64,000 nt of DNA, taken from contig JAWKZW010000001.1 in the NCBI GenBank assembly GCA_041395725.1, forward strand, positions 4,822,501 to 4,886,500, read 5' to 3'. Under the pieces are notes generated by a model that worked only from the letters and a program-made list of their open reading frames with translations, was not told where the DNA came from and searched no databases. The translations under genes were made by a program, and so were the position numbers. Origin of the DNA: Gammaproteobacteria bacterium. GTDB taxonomy: Bacteria > Pseudomonadota > Gammaproteobacteria > Pseudomonadales > Pseudohongiellaceae. Below, in pieces: positions 9,197-18,669 of the stretch (position 1 is its first letter; each line of letters opens with the position of its first letter).

Positions 9197-9829
9197 ATGA
9201 AGCTGGCAGGTATCTATGGGATTACCGACAGTAGCCTGACACCGGGGCAATCGCTGCTCACGGCGGTAGAGCAGGCTCTTGAGGGCGGCATCAGTCTGCT
9301 GCAGTACCGGGACAAACAGTCTGACCCGGCACAGCGGCGGGCACAGGCCAAAGCCCTGCAGGTACTGTGCGCAGCCCATCAGGTACCCTTGCTGATCAAC
9401 GATGACGTGCAACTGTGCCTTCAATCCGGCGCCGCCGGCGTACACCTCGGCCAGCAGGATACCGACATTCTTGCTGCCAGGCGGGCGCTGGGAGACCAGG
9501 CAATTATAGGCATTACCTGTCACGCAGACCTGGCGTTAGCCAGCCGGGCAGAACAGTCCGGCGCCAGCTATGTGGCCTTCGGCCGCTTTTTCCCCTCTCA
9601 AACCAAACCCGCCGCACCCCCCGCCGAGCTTGACCTGCTGGTCCGCGCTCGGGAGCGCCTTAGCATCCCGATCGTGGCAATCGGAGGCATAGATGCCAGC
9701 AATGCAGCAGCGGCCGTAGCGGCAGGCGCCGACATGCTGGCTGTGATAAATTACCTGTTTTCCGCCCGGGATATAGCATCCCGGGCTCGGGAATTGAACG
9801 CGATATACCGACGCATTACCCTTACTTGA
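9197..9829 (+). CDS. thiE: Thiamine-phosphate synthase
   Basis: This enzyme joins HMP-PP to the thiazole phosphate to make thiamine phosphate. It is a TIM barrel of 210 residues with the family signatures GITDSSL, LLQYRDK, LINDDV and GVHLGQQD, plus the C-terminal phosphate-binding IGGID. It lies between thiD and hemL in one apparent operon. The hemL frame overlaps the thiE stop, although hemL probably starts slightly later. Confidence 0.95.
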   Translation: MKLAGIYGITDSSLTPGQSLLTAVEQALEGGISLLQYRDKQSDPAQRRAQAKALQVLCAAHQVPLLINDDVQLCLQSGAAGVHLGQQDTDILAARRALGDQAIIGITCHADLALASRAEQSGASYVAFGRFFPSQTKPAAPPAELDLLVRARERLSIPIVAIGGIDASNAAAAVAAGADMLAVINYLFSARDIASRARELNAIYRRITLT

Positions 9830-9846
9830 TCCAATCAGAGGATGTC

Positions 9847-11163
9847 ATGACCCTGACCCAAAGCACTACCAGACACTCCACGGAACTTTACGACCAGGCC
9901 CTTCGCTACATCCCCGGCGGGGTCAACTCACCGGTGCGGGCCTTCAAAGGTGTCGGTGGCCACCCCCTGTTCTTCAAAGCCGGTCGGGGTGCTTACCTGA
10001 TCGATGCCGACGACAACCACTACGTTGACTACGTGGGGGGCTGGGGTCCATTCATTCTTGGCCATTGTTACGCGCCGGTGATGGAAGCACTGCGGAAGCA
10101 GATGGAATTCGGGCTGGGTTACGGCGCCTCGACCGAGGCGGAAATACAGATTGCCAAGAGGATCTGCGACATCCTGCCGTCCATTGAAACCGTGCGCCTG
10201 GTCAATTCCGGTACCGAAGCCACGATGAGCGCCGTCCGACTGGCACGCGGCTATACACAACGGGACAAGGTGGTGAAGTTCGAGGGTTGCTATCACGGCC
10301 ACGTCGACAGCCTGCTCGTCAAGGCTGGTTCCGGAGCACTGACACTGGGTGAGCCGGATTCTCTCGGAGTACCCAGGGCGTTCACGGAGCTGACCCATGT
10401 CCTGCCTTACAATGACGCACAAGCCGTCGAAGCCCTGTTCGCCCGGGACGGCGACCAGATCGCCTGTATCATCGTGGAGCCCATCGCCGGCAACATGAAC
10501 CTGGTGACACCTGAGCCGGGATTTCTGCAAACGTTACGGGATGTCTGTGACCGGCATGGGGCGCTGCTGATTTTTGACGAAGTGATGACCGGCTTTCGCG
10601 TCGCCCTGGGAGGAGCCCAGCAGGTTTACCAGGTCAAGCCCGACCTCACCACCCTGGGCAAGGTGATCGGCGGAGGGCTGCCGGTAGGTGCTTTTGGTGG
10701 CCGCAGAGACATCATGGACCGCCTGGCCCCCAATGGGCCTGTGTATCAGGCGGGCACGCTATCCGGCAATCCACTGGCGGTAGCCGCCGGCCTGACCACG
10801 CTGGAGGAAATATCAGCGCCGGGCTTTTATGACGGTCTATCATCCTCTACCGCCAGGCTGCTGGCCGGGCTAAAGGAACGTGCCGATGCAGCCAAGGTGC
10901 CCTTTACAACCAATCAAGTCGGCGCCATGTTCGGGTGCTTTTTCAGCGGGGAGGATAAAATCAGCCGCTTCGACCAGGTCACCGCGTGCAACATGGGGCA
11001 TTTTCAGACTTTTTTCCATACCATGCTCAAAAATGGAATATACCTGGCACCTTCAGCGTATGAGGCCGGTTTTGTCTCGGCCGCCCACGGTGACGAGGAA
11101 ATTCAGCTGACACTGGGCGCTGCCGAGCTGGCCTTCGCCGCAATCGCGCAAAATAACGGATGA
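9847..11163 (+). CDS. hemL: Glutamate-1-semialdehyde 2,1-aminomutase
   Basis: This PLP enzyme makes 5-aminolevulinate in the C5 haem pathway. The PLP lysine lies in TTLGKVIGGGLPVGAFGG, and the RAFKGVGG and NSGTEATMSA motifs are present. The ATG at 9847 is preferred because an AGAGGAT ribosome site lies just upstream. It gives 438 residues against 426 in E. coli. The earlier in-frame TTG at 9826 would overlap thiE. Confidence 0.96.
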   Translation: MTLTQSTTRHSTELYDQALRYIPGGVNSPVRAFKGVGGHPLFFKAGRGAYLIDADDNHYVDYVGGWGPFILGHCYAPVMEALRKQMEFGLGYGASTEAEIQIAKRICDILPSIETVRLVNSGTEATMSAVRLARGYTQRDKVVKFEGCYHGHVDSLLVKAGSGALTLGEPDSLGVPRAFTELTHVLPYNDAQAVEALFARDGDQIACIIVEPIAGNMNLVTPEPGFLQTLRDVCDRHGALLIFDEVMTGFRVALGGAQQVYQVKPDLTTLGKVIGGGLPVGAFGGRRDIMDRLAPNGPVYQAGTLSGNPLAVAAGLTTLEEISAPGFYDGLSSSTARLLAGLKERADAAKVPFTTNQVGAMFGCFFSGEDKISRFDQVTACNMGHFQTFFHTMLKNGIYLAPSAYEAGFVSAAHGDEEIQLTLGAAELAFAAIAQNNG

Positions 11164-11187
11164 TTCGAATTTAAGGGAATAAGCAAC

Positions 11188-12195
11188 ATGAAAAAATATC
11201 ACGTATACGGCATTGGCAACGCGCTGGTCGACAAGGAATTCGAAGTCGAAGATGCTTTTTTCGCTGAGCATGGCATAGAAAAAGGCTTCATGACCCTGGT
11301 TACCCATGAACAGCAGGAGCAATTACTGGCGTTGCTGACCAGCCAAGTCGGCCTGCGCAAACGCTCCGGCGGCGGCTCCGCAGCCAACACCCTCTACGCC
11401 CTCAGCCAGTTTGGCGGCAATGCCTACTTCGCCGGCAAAGTTGCCAGTGACGAGACCGGTGATTTCTATGTACAACAGCTGGGCCACCACAACATTGAAA
11501 CCAATCTGGGCGACGAGCGCGACCATGGCACGACCGGGCGCTGTCTGGTAATGATCAGCCCCGATGCGGAACGCACCATGCACACTTATCTGGGTGTCTC
11601 GGAAAATGTATCGATTGAAGAAATAGACGTCGAAGCTATCAGAGCTTCTGAATACGTTTATATTGAGGGATACCTGGTTACTTCACCTACCGCCAAGGCG
11701 GCGGTCAAAGAACTGAAGAGAGTCGCAGAGGCCAATGGTGTCAAAACAGCCATGACTTTTTCTGACCCGTCGATGGTGGAATATTTTACCGAGGCGGTGG
11801 CGGAAGTGTTAGGAGAAGGGGTCGATCTGCTGTTCTGTAATGAAAAAGAGTCCCTGCTGTGGACTGATGCGGCCGATTTCGAATCAGCCTGCGAACAACT
11901 GAAAAAGCAGGCCAGACAGTTTGTTGTGACACGGGGCGCTCGCGGGGCAAGATTATACGATGGCTCGCAGTATATCGACATCGGCGCCCACCCTGTGGAC
12001 GCCGTGGACACTAACGGTGCCGGCGATATGTTCGCCGGTGCCTTTCTCTATGGGATTACCCACGGTCATGACTTTGAAACGGCGGGTAAACTGGCCAGCC
12101 TGGCATCGGCCACTACTGTCGCGAGCTTCGGCCCGCGCCTGCCAACCGAGGCGCATGAAAAGATCCTCAATCTGGCCGGCTTACGGGCTGACTGA
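11188..12195 (+). CDS. PfkB-family sugar/nucleoside kinase, adenosine-kinase-like
   Basis: This 335-residue ribokinase-fold enzyme carries the two PfkB signatures: GGGSAANTLYALSQFGG near the N-terminus and DTNGAGDMFAGAFLYGI with the catalytic aspartate near the C-terminus. The overall architecture resembles the bacterial adenosine-kinase-like group of PfkB proteins. The substrate cannot be fixed from sequence; nucleosides such as adenosine or inosine are likely. It follows hemL by 24 bp and may be cotranscribed. Confidence 0.88.
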   Translation: MKKYHVYGIGNALVDKEFEVEDAFFAEHGIEKGFMTLVTHEQQEQLLALLTSQVGLRKRSGGGSAANTLYALSQFGGNAYFAGKVASDETGDFYVQQLGHHNIETNLGDERDHGTTGRCLVMISPDAERTMHTYLGVSENVSIEEIDVEAIRASEYVYIEGYLVTSPTAKAAVKELKRVAEANGVKTAMTFSDPSMVEYFTEAVAEVLGEGVDLLFCNEKESLLWTDAADFESACEQLKKQARQFVVTRGARGARLYDGSQYIDIGAHPVDAVDTNGAGDMFAGAFLYGITHGHDFETAGKLASLASATTVASFGPRLPTEAHEKILNLAGLRAD

Positions 12196-12209
12196 ACCTC
12201 AGGCCTGGC

Positions 12210-12716
12210 TCAGGACCTTGGGGTCCAGAAGAATACTTCCCATTCACGAAGTGGTTCTGAACCGGCGTACAGTGGCTCATCCAGCGTCCTGCCGGATTTG
12301 GCGGCCCATTGCTGCATCATCGGCAGGCGCCGCTCGTCGAGTATTTCTGTCGCGGTCATTTCATAGGTCTCATCACCGATACGCAGCAGGCCGTCACCGC
12401 CCCGCTCCCGTACTCGTCGCGCCCAGTAACCGTTATCCGGCCGGGTAGCGGTGATGACGCCGTCTGGCGTGCCCACCCATGAAAGGTAGATAACGAACGG
12501 CGGGAAGCCGGCCTGTTGCATCATCAGAGGACCTTGAACCTGCGCATTCAGTGGCGTGAAGTCACTGGGCGGTGCGGTGCGAGTTCCACCAATGAGGATA
12601 CCGGGTGTACGGGCCAGCCCGGTGTTGGAAAGGTAAGGCGCCGTAAACATCCAGGCCAGAATACCCCCCACAATCACCACTCCAGCTGCAATGCCAGCGA
12701 TCTTGCCCTTACTCAT
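12210..12716 (-). CDS. Membrane-anchored protein of unknown function
   Basis: The protein has 168 residues. One N-terminal transmembrane helix (AGIAAGVVIVGGILAWMF) is followed by a soluble domain. Its centre (GYWARRVRERGGDGLLRIGDETYEMTA) loosely resembles split-barrel proteins of the DUF385/F420-dependent type. That match is weak and made from memory. An AAGGAG ribosome site precedes the ATG. It is convergent with the kinase gene and divergent from the NHL protein gene. The function is unknown. Confidence 0.7.
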   Translation of the reverse strand: MSKGKIAGIAAGVVIVGGILAWMFTAPYLSNTGLARTPGILIGGTRTAPPSDFTPLNAQVQGPLMMQQAGFPPFVIYLSWVGTPDGVITATRPDNGYWARRVRERGGDGLLRIGDETYEMTATEILDERRLPMMQQWAAKSGRTLDEPLYAGSEPLREWEVFFWTPRS

Positions 12717-12994
12717 GATACATGCTCCTTATTGTTGTATGTGCTGTACGTGTAAGACGGACAGAAGGTAGCTCTCTCGTGGGCGAATGTCCAGACCACT
12801 CAGCATATTGGGCGTACGCGCCTTACCGCCATCAATTCTCTGCGGACATCGAGGTTGCTCAAAAAAGAAGTTTGCCCGGGCAGTAAATTAGACTACAGTG
12901 AGAACCAATAAAAATAACAGGCTGGCTTAGGGCCTGCCAACCCAGCCCCCCAATCACTAAAACCCGAAAATAAAACCCGAAAAGAGGTACCTCC

Positions 12995-14134
12995 ATGAAA
13001 CGTATGATTCTCGCGGCTATTGTTTGTGGCCTGTCACTGACCAGCGCACTGGCGCAAACCGTACCGGAACTGCCCTTCGAATCGGTACCTGATCCGTTAA
13101 AACTCCCGCCGGACCTGCACTTCGGTGAGATCGCCGGAGTGGCGGTCAATTCACACGGTCATGTTTTCGTGTTCTCGCGGGGCGGCAGCGCCCAGGGGCC
13201 AGCCTACATGGCCACCGCCGCACAGCTGCTGGAATTCGACGCCGAGGGTAACTTCGTTCGCGAAATCGGCAAGAACCTGAACGCCTGGTCCTATGCCCAC
13301 GCGGTGCGCATCGACCCCCAGGACAACATCTGGGTAGTCGACAAAGGCTCCAACATGATTCTGCGATTCAGGCCGGAAGGCCACGTGGACTGGGTGTTCG
13401 GCCGTAAAGGGGAAGCTTCTCACCTGCAAGTGCCGCCTGACTACGAAACCCAGATGGCCCGTATGCTGGAGCGGATGGGCGTCGATATCGACATTCCTGA
13501 GGGCAAAAACCCTCGCATGCCGGTGCCAGTCCACCAGGACAATGTTTTTAACCAACCTACAGATGTCGCATGGGATTCCGAAGGCAATTCTTATTTCTCC
13601 GATGGCTACATCAACTCCCGCGTCGGCAAAGCCAATGCCCGGGGCGAGTGGGAGAAAAGCTGGGGCTCACTGGGTTCAGGACCCGGTCAGTTCGATACTC
13701 CCCATGGCGTTGCCGTGTCACCCGATGATGAAATCTATGTGGCTGACCGGGGCAATCGAAGAATCCAGGTTTTTGACCAGGAAGGTAACTACATCCGCGA
13801 ATTCACCATTGATGTACCGGTTGACACCTCGCGGGGCAAGATCACTTACGGCCGCGAGAACCCACACGGAACAACGGGTTCACAATCTCCCGGCGCTCCT
13901 GATGCGCTGTGCATGACTCCAGGCCCGAATCCGGTTCTCTTTGTGGGCGACCTGTACCCCAGCCGCATCTACAAGGTTTCGCTACAAGGCGAAGTGCTGG
14001 GTGTTTACGGTCAGCCCGGAAGAAACCTGGGCGAATTCGGCTGGATACACGCCATCGCCTGCCCGTCGGAAGACGAGATCTGGGTCGGCGAGCTGATCAA
14101 CTGGCGCGTCCAGAAACTGGTAACCAAAGATTAA
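12995..14134 (+). CDS. Secreted NHL-repeat beta-propeller protein
   Basis: The 379-residue protein has a clear signal peptide (ends ALAQ). Repeated NHL blades follow (GVAVNSHGHVFVFSRGG, AVRIDPQDNIWVVDKGS, GVAVSPDDEIYVADRGNRRI, AIACPSEDEIWVGELINWRV). It resembles the peptidyl-alpha-hydroxyglycine lyase (PAL)-like NHL group common in marine bacteria. The enzymatic role is not established; a periplasmic binding or lyase function is possible. It lies alone, upstream of a block of palindromic repeats. Confidence 0.85.
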   Translation: MKRMILAAIVCGLSLTSALAQTVPELPFESVPDPLKLPPDLHFGEIAGVAVNSHGHVFVFSRGGSAQGPAYMATAAQLLEFDAEGNFVREIGKNLNAWSYAHAVRIDPQDNIWVVDKGSNMILRFRPEGHVDWVFGRKGEASHLQVPPDYETQMARMLERMGVDIDIPEGKNPRMPVPVHQDNVFNQPTDVAWDSEGNSYFSDGYINSRVGKANARGEWEKSWGSLGSGPGQFDTPHGVAVSPDDEIYVADRGNRRIQVFDQEGNYIREFTIDVPVDTSRGKITYGRENPHGTTGSQSPGAPDALCMTPGPNPVLFVGDLYPSRIYKVSLQGEVLGVYGQPGRNLGEFGWIHAIACPSEDEIWVGELINWRVQKLVTKD

Positions 14135-14144
14135 AAAAAGCCAG

Positions 14145-14252
14145 TCGCGAGCGAACGCAAGACGAGGCGAATCCCGGCGAAAAAGCGCAGTTTACTTTTA
14201 GTAAAAGAGCATTTTGAGCTGGGATTCAACGAAGTATTGCGGAGCGCAGCGA
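14145..14252. repeat. Palindromic intergenic repeat, copy A
   Basis: The element can fold as a long hairpin: GAATCCC (14169-14175) pairs with GGGATTC (14221-14227), with the nested core TTTACTTTTAGTAAA. Its central motif (AAAAGCGCAGTTTAC, then AAAAGAGCATTTTGAGC) recurs in the MITE-like element at 28495-28640. It lies between the NHL gene and dnaJ, both of which end into it, and may also act as a bidirectional terminator. Confidence 0.75.
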
Positions 14253-14280
14253 CAGACCAAGCCCCTTGGCGACTGTGGCG

Positions 14281-14390
14281 CGTCACGAGCGCAGCGAAGA
14301 CACGGCAAAAATTGTTGAGATTGGCGAGTTTACTTTCAGTAAATGAGGCGATCGAAACAATTTTTAACGCAGTAATCGAAAGCGCAGCCG
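14281..14390. repeat. Palindromic intergenic repeat, copy B (diverged)
   Basis: This is a second element of the same plan, directly after copy A. The core AGTTTACTTTCAGTAAA is conserved. Outer arms AAAAATTGTT (14307-14316) and AACAATTTTT (14356-14365) are perfectly complementary. The flanks (GAGCGCAGCGAAGAC and GAAAGCGCAGC) echo copy A. It ends 5 bp before the dnaJ stop codon. Confidence 0.7.
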
Positions 14391-14394
14391 CTCC

Positions 14395-15522
14395 TCAGTT
14401 GCCAAGGCCGAGGTTGTCGATGAAGGATTTGACCCCATCAAACCAACCAGACTTGCGCGGGCTCTGCCTCTCGCCATGCTCCTCGTGAATACCCTGGAAT
14501 TCCTCCAGTAACTCCTTCTGCCGCTTGGTCAGGTTGACCGGTGTCTCCACCACCACCCGGATCAACAGGTCACCGACAGATCCACCACGGACCGGCGTGA
14601 CACCCTTGCCACGCAGACGGAACAGCTTTCCGGTCTGGGTTTCGGCAGGGATCTTGAGCTTCACGCGGCCACCCAGTGTTGGCACTTCCAATTCCCCACC
14701 CAGGGCCGCATCGACGAAACTGATGGGGATCTCGCAGTGCAGGTTGCGACCATCCCGAGTGAAGATAGGATGTGATCTGACTGAGACTTCGACATAAAGA
14801 TCCCCTGGCGGGCCACCGTGAATACCGGCCTGGCCTTCGCCGGTCAGGCGGATTCGATCACCGGTATCAACGCCTGCGGGCACCTTGACGGACAGCGTCT
14901 TGCGCTCGTCGGTAGTACCGCGGCCATGACAGGTATGACAGGGATCCTTGATCTGCTGGCCGGTTCCACGACAACGGGGACAGGTTTGCTGCACTGAGAA
15001 GAAGCCCTGCTGCATGCGCACCTGGCCGACACCGTTACAGGTCGAGCAGTCCACCGGCGAAGTGCCGGGTTTGGCACCCGAACCATCACAGGTCTGGCAG
15101 GTTACCGTAGTAGGAATTTTAATCCGGGATGTGGTGCCGCGCACTGCCTCTTCCAGATCCATTTCCAGGGTGTAACGAAGATCGGCACCCTGACGCACAT
15201 GGCTGCGTCGACCACCACCATGGCCACCGCCGAAAATGTCACCGAAAATGTCGCCGAAGATATCACTGAAGTCGGCGTAGCCGCCGGAAGTCTGCCCATC
15301 CACCCCGGCATGGCCATACTGATCATAGCGGGTACGTTTGGTGCTGTCCGACAGAACCTCGAAAGCTTCGTTGGCTTCCTTGAACTTGTCCTCGGCTTCT
15401 TTGTTGTCGGGATTACGGTCCGGGTGAAACTTCATCGCTACGCGTCGATAAGCTTTCTTGATCTCGCCTTCAGTCGCTTCCCGTGAAATGCCCAGTACTT
15501 CGTAATAATCTCGTTTCGACAT
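14395..15522 (-). CDS. dnaJ: Chaperone DnaJ (Hsp40)
   Basis: This is the co-chaperone that loads substrates on DnaK and stimulates its ATPase. The order is J domain (HPD in FHPDRNPD), Gly/Phe-rich linker (FSDIFGDIFGDIFGGG), four CxxCxGxG zinc repeats (CQTCDGSG, CSTCNGVG, CPRCRGTG, CHTCHGRG) and the C-terminal substrate domain. At 375 residues it is a full-length type I DnaJ. It lies 194 bp downstream of dnaK in the grpE-dnaK-dnaJ order. Confidence 0.98.
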   Translation of the reverse strand: MSKRDYYEVLGISREATEGEIKKAYRRVAMKFHPDRNPDNKEAEDKFKEANEAFEVLSDSTKRTRYDQYGHAGVDGQTSGGYADFSDIFGDIFGDIFGGGHGGGRRSHVRQGADLRYTLEMDLEEAVRGTTSRIKIPTTVTCQTCDGSGAKPGTSPVDCSTCNGVGQVRMQQGFFSVQQTCPRCRGTGQQIKDPCHTCHGRGTTDERKTLSVKVPAGVDTGDRIRLTGEGQAGIHGGPPGDLYVEVSVRSHPIFTRDGRNLHCEIPISFVDAALGGELEVPTLGGRVKLKIPAETQTGKLFRLRGKGVTPVRGGSVGDLLIRVVVETPVNLTKRQKELLEEFQGIHEEHGERQSPRKSGWFDGVKSFIDNLGLGN

Positions 15523-15676
15523 AGGTTGTTCTACTCTCGTCTGGCTTACCTGGCCGGTCGGTGGAGTAACCCGATTACGGACACCCCTTAAACACGTTAA
15601 CCCCGCACCTGCAGCCGACTCCTCTTAGCAGAGGAAACCACTGTAGCACGGGGTCTTTGTTTGAAGCAGAAAAGTC

Positions 15677-15703
15677 GGCGCCGGACCAATGTGGCCTGGC
15701 GCC
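15677..15703 (-). terminator. Possible terminator/attenuator after dnaK
   Basis: Between dnaK and dnaJ the minus strand can form a GC-rich hairpin with perfect GGCGCC arms, closely followed by a short T-rich run. This could partly terminate dnaK transcripts and lower dnaJ expression. It is a structural prediction only. Confidence 0.45.
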
Positions 15704-15716
15704 AGCTGCCAAGCGC

Positions 15717-17648
15717 TTACTTGTCTTCTTCCTTCACCTCTTCGAACTCGGCATCCACCGCATCGTCCTCGGCTCTGCCGCCGTCCGACTCCGCTGCCCC
15801 ATCAGAACCACCCTGAGAGGACTGGGCCTGCTGCTCGGCGTACATCTTCTGAGCCAGGTCGGAAGACGCATCGGTCAGGTCCTTGGTCTTTGCCTCGATG
15901 GCTTCCTTGTCGCCACTCTTGACGGCCTCTTCCAAGGCGGTAATGGCTGCCTCGATTTTCTCTTTCTCCTCCGCGGAAACCTTATCGCCACCCTCTTCCA
16001 GCGTCTTCCTGGTGGCATGCACCAGGCCATCCGCGGTATTGCGAGCGGTGATCAGCTCCTCGAATTTCTTATCGTCCGCCGAGTGCGCCTCGGCATCTTT
16101 GATCATCTTATCTATTTCATCATCTGTCAGACCACTGGAAGCCTTGATAACAATAGACTGCTCTTTTCCTGTCGCCTTGTTCTTGGCGGACACGTTCAGG
16201 ATACCGTTGGCGTCAAGATCAAAAGCCACTTCAATCTGCGGCGTACCCCGCGGAGACGCTGGAATATCGGTCAGATCGAAGCGTCCCAGCGACTTATTCT
16301 GTGCTGCCTGCTTGCGCTCGCCCTGGACCACGTGAATCGTCACTGCAGTCTGATTGTCTTCCGCCGTCGAGAAAACCTGGGTCTTCTTGGTAGGAATAGT
16401 GGTGTTCTTTTCAATCAGGGTACTGGCCACACCGCCGAGCGTTTCGATACCCAGAGAAAGAGGTGTCACGTCTAACAGTAACACGTCATTGACGTCGCCG
16501 GACAACACCGCAGCCTGGATAGCCGCACCCATGGCAACCGCCTCATCGGGATTCACATCGCGACGCGCTTCTTTGCCAAAATAGTCAGCCACTTTTTTCT
16601 GCACCAGCGGCATACGGGTCTGACCACCAACCAGAATGACATCGTCTATCTTGGATACATCCAGGCCCGCATCCTGCAGGGCAATTTTAAGCGGTTCGAG
16701 AGTCCGGTCGACCAACCCCTCTACCAGAGATTCGAACTTGGCGCGGGTCAGCTTCTGTACCAGGTGTTTTGGACCACTGGCATCTGCAGTAATGTAAGGC
16801 AGGTTAATCTCTGTCTGCTGAGACGAGGAAAGCTCAATCTTGGCTTTTTCTGCCGCCTCTTTCAGGCGCTGCAGGGCCAGGGGATCACTGTGCAGATCCA
16901 TACCGGATTCTTTCTTGAACTCATCCGCCAGGTAGTCGATCAACCGCAGATCGAAGTCCTCACCGCCCAGGAAGGTATCGCCATTGGTCGAGAGCACTTC
17001 AAAGGTGTGCTCACCATCAGTCTCGGCGATTTCGATAATCGAGATATCGAAGGTGCCGCCACCGAGGTCATAGACCGCGATAGTGCTGTCGCCACCTTTC
17101 TTGTCCATGCCGTAGGCAAGGGCCGCGGCGGTGGGCTCGTTGATGATACGTTTCACGTCCAGCCCGGCGATCCTGCCGGCGTCCTTGGTGGCCTGTCGCT
17201 GCGAGTCATTGAAGTAGGCAGGCACCGTGACCACCGCCTCGGTGACGGGCTCACCCAGGTAGTCTTCCGCTGTCTTCTTCATCTTCTTCAACACTTGCGC
17301 GGAGATCTGCGGCGGCGACATCTTCTCGCCGTTCACTTCCACCCAGGCGTCGCCGTTATCCGCCTTGACGATCTTGTAGGGCACCATCTTGATGTCCTTC
17401 TGTACGACCCCGTCATCGAACTGACGACCGATCAGACGCTTGATGGCAAACAGCGTATTGCTGGGATTCGTCACCGCCTGGCGCTTGGCCGGCTGACCCA
17501 CCAGGGTTTCTTTGTCGCTCGTGTAGGCAATGATCGACGGCGTGGTACGATCGCCTTCGGCGTTTTCAATAACCTTGGGTTTGCCAGCATCCATTACAGC
17601 AACGCAGGAGTTGGTTGTACCCAAATCTATGCCAATAATTTTACCCAT
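15717..17648 (-). CDS. dnaK: Chaperone DnaK (Hsp70)
   Basis: This is the ATP-dependent foldase at the centre of the heat-shock system. The N-terminal ATPase motifs (IGIDLGTTNSCVAV, VYDLGGGTFDISII, VILVGGQTRMPLVQ) are intact. A substrate-binding domain and an acidic, Gln/Ser-rich C-terminal tail (ends DAEFEEVKEEDK) follow, typical of proteobacterial DnaK. It has 643 residues (E. coli 638). grpE lies upstream with a 229-bp gap. Confidence 0.99.
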   Translation of the reverse strand: MGKIIGIDLGTTNSCVAVMDAGKPKVIENAEGDRTTPSIIAYTSDKETLVGQPAKRQAVTNPSNTLFAIKRLIGRQFDDGVVQKDIKMVPYKIVKADNGDAWVEVNGEKMSPPQISAQVLKKMKKTAEDYLGEPVTEAVVTVPAYFNDSQRQATKDAGRIAGLDVKRIINEPTAAALAYGMDKKGGDSTIAVYDLGGGTFDISIIEIAETDGEHTFEVLSTNGDTFLGGEDFDLRLIDYLADEFKKESGMDLHSDPLALQRLKEAAEKAKIELSSSQQTEINLPYITADASGPKHLVQKLTRAKFESLVEGLVDRTLEPLKIALQDAGLDVSKIDDVILVGGQTRMPLVQKKVADYFGKEARRDVNPDEAVAMGAAIQAAVLSGDVNDVLLLDVTPLSLGIETLGGVASTLIEKNTTIPTKKTQVFSTAEDNQTAVTIHVVQGERKQAAQNKSLGRFDLTDIPASPRGTPQIEVAFDLDANGILNVSAKNKATGKEQSIVIKASSGLTDDEIDKMIKDAEAHSADDKKFEELITARNTADGLVHATRKTLEEGGDKVSAEEKEKIEAAITALEEAVKSGDKEAIEAKTKDLTDASSDLAQKMYAEQQAQSSQGGSDGAAESDGGRAEDDAVDAEFEEVKEEDK

Positions 17649-17806
17649 AATTCACTGTCTCCGATGTTTCTGCGCTGCTGTCGAACCTAGGTTGCGCTGC
17701 GAGCCGCTGTTCCAATCCACTAAGTTTTAAATCTGTCAGCCTTCCAGCTGCGCCGGCTTTGAGTCTGCCGGCCCTCATGATCGTCACAATTGACGCTATG
17801 TCCCTG

Positions 17807-17835
17807 AATATTGGCCCGCTTCAGCCAATTTCAAG
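17807..17835 (-). promoter_or_regulatory. Weak sigma-32-like promoter upstream of dnaK
   Basis: On the minus strand CTTGAAA (17829-17835) is followed after 14 bp by CCAATATT (17807-17814), an imperfect match to the sigma-32 -10 (CCCCATNT). It could give dnaK a second heat-shock start inside the grpE-dnaK gap. The match is partial. Confidence 0.35.
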
Positions 17836-17877
17836 GCCTGATGTACGGTCTGTGCCAGGAGGCAGCTGCCAGATTGC

Positions 17878-18582
17878 CTACTTGCTCACCATTACCATCG
17901 CCGGGCGAATGACGCGCCCATGCAGGGCATAGCCCTTCTGCATTACCGCGGTAACCGTGTTGGGCTCTACCTTGTCATTTTCCACGGTGGCCATAGCCTC
18001 GTGGCGCTGGGGATCGAACGGCTCACCCAGCGGGTCGATGGTTTCGATACTGAATTTGCGAAAACAGTCCTGGAAGCTCTTGAGGGTCAGATCCACGCCT
18101 TCCCGAATGGCTTTCAGTTTTCCCAACTCCACCCCGGCCCCGGCCTGCGGATCAGATTCATCCGGCCTGGCAGCCTCAAGAGACCGCTCCAGGTTGTCGA
18201 TGACGCTCAGCAACTCCGTGGCAAAGCGCTCCTGACCATACTTATGGGCCTTTTCCACATCCAGCTCGGTCCGACGCCGCAGGTTCTGCATTTCAGCCTG
18301 CAGACGCAGCATGTCCTCCTGGTGCCTGCGGACCATATCCTCGGCCTCTTCAAGGCGGCGGAGGGCCTCACCCAGGTCTATTTCTGCCTGGCTCTCGATA
18401 TCCTCCATGGTGGGAGATTCGGGCTCAGAACCCTCGCCTTCCACTTTGATCTCATAGGCTTTTTTAAGTTGCGCCTGAATCTCGGCCTGCGTCACATCAT
18501 TGCCGTCTCTGCTTTCTTTCTGACTCTCGTCATTGGCCTGCGACGAGCCGGTTTGCGGGGAAGAATTTGTCTCTTCGCTCAT
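17878..18582 (-). CDS. grpE: Nucleotide exchange factor GrpE
   Basis: This is the dimeric exchange factor that releases ADP from DnaK. A long acidic disordered N-terminus is followed by a coiled coil (about residues 65-120) and the C-terminal beta domain containing FDPQRHEAMATVEN and the ending GRVIRPAMVMVSK. The 234 residues exceed the E. coli length (197) because of the N-terminal extension. It is first in the chaperone operon behind a strong sigma-32 promoter. Confidence 0.97.
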   Translation of the reverse strand: MSEETNSSPQTGSSQANDESQKESRDGNDVTQAEIQAQLKKAYEIKVEGEGSEPESPTMEDIESQAEIDLGEALRRLEEAEDMVRRHQEDMLRLQAEMQNLRRRTELDVEKAHKYGQERFATELLSVIDNLERSLEAARPDESDPQAGAGVELGKLKAIREGVDLTLKSFQDCFRKFSIETIDPLGEPFDPQRHEAMATVENDKVEPNTVTAVMQKGYALHGRVIRPAMVMVSK

Positions 18583-18669
18583 TACCCTACCCTTCTATAT
18601 CCTTGAACCGATGGTCTGACCCGGTGCTGTAACGGGGTCCGAAAGCCGTGTTGCTTCCAGACCACGCGT

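Noticed and set aside
16764..17690. 308-residue open frame antisense to dnaK
   Set aside because: dnaK is certain; long antisense frames are common against this highly biased gene.
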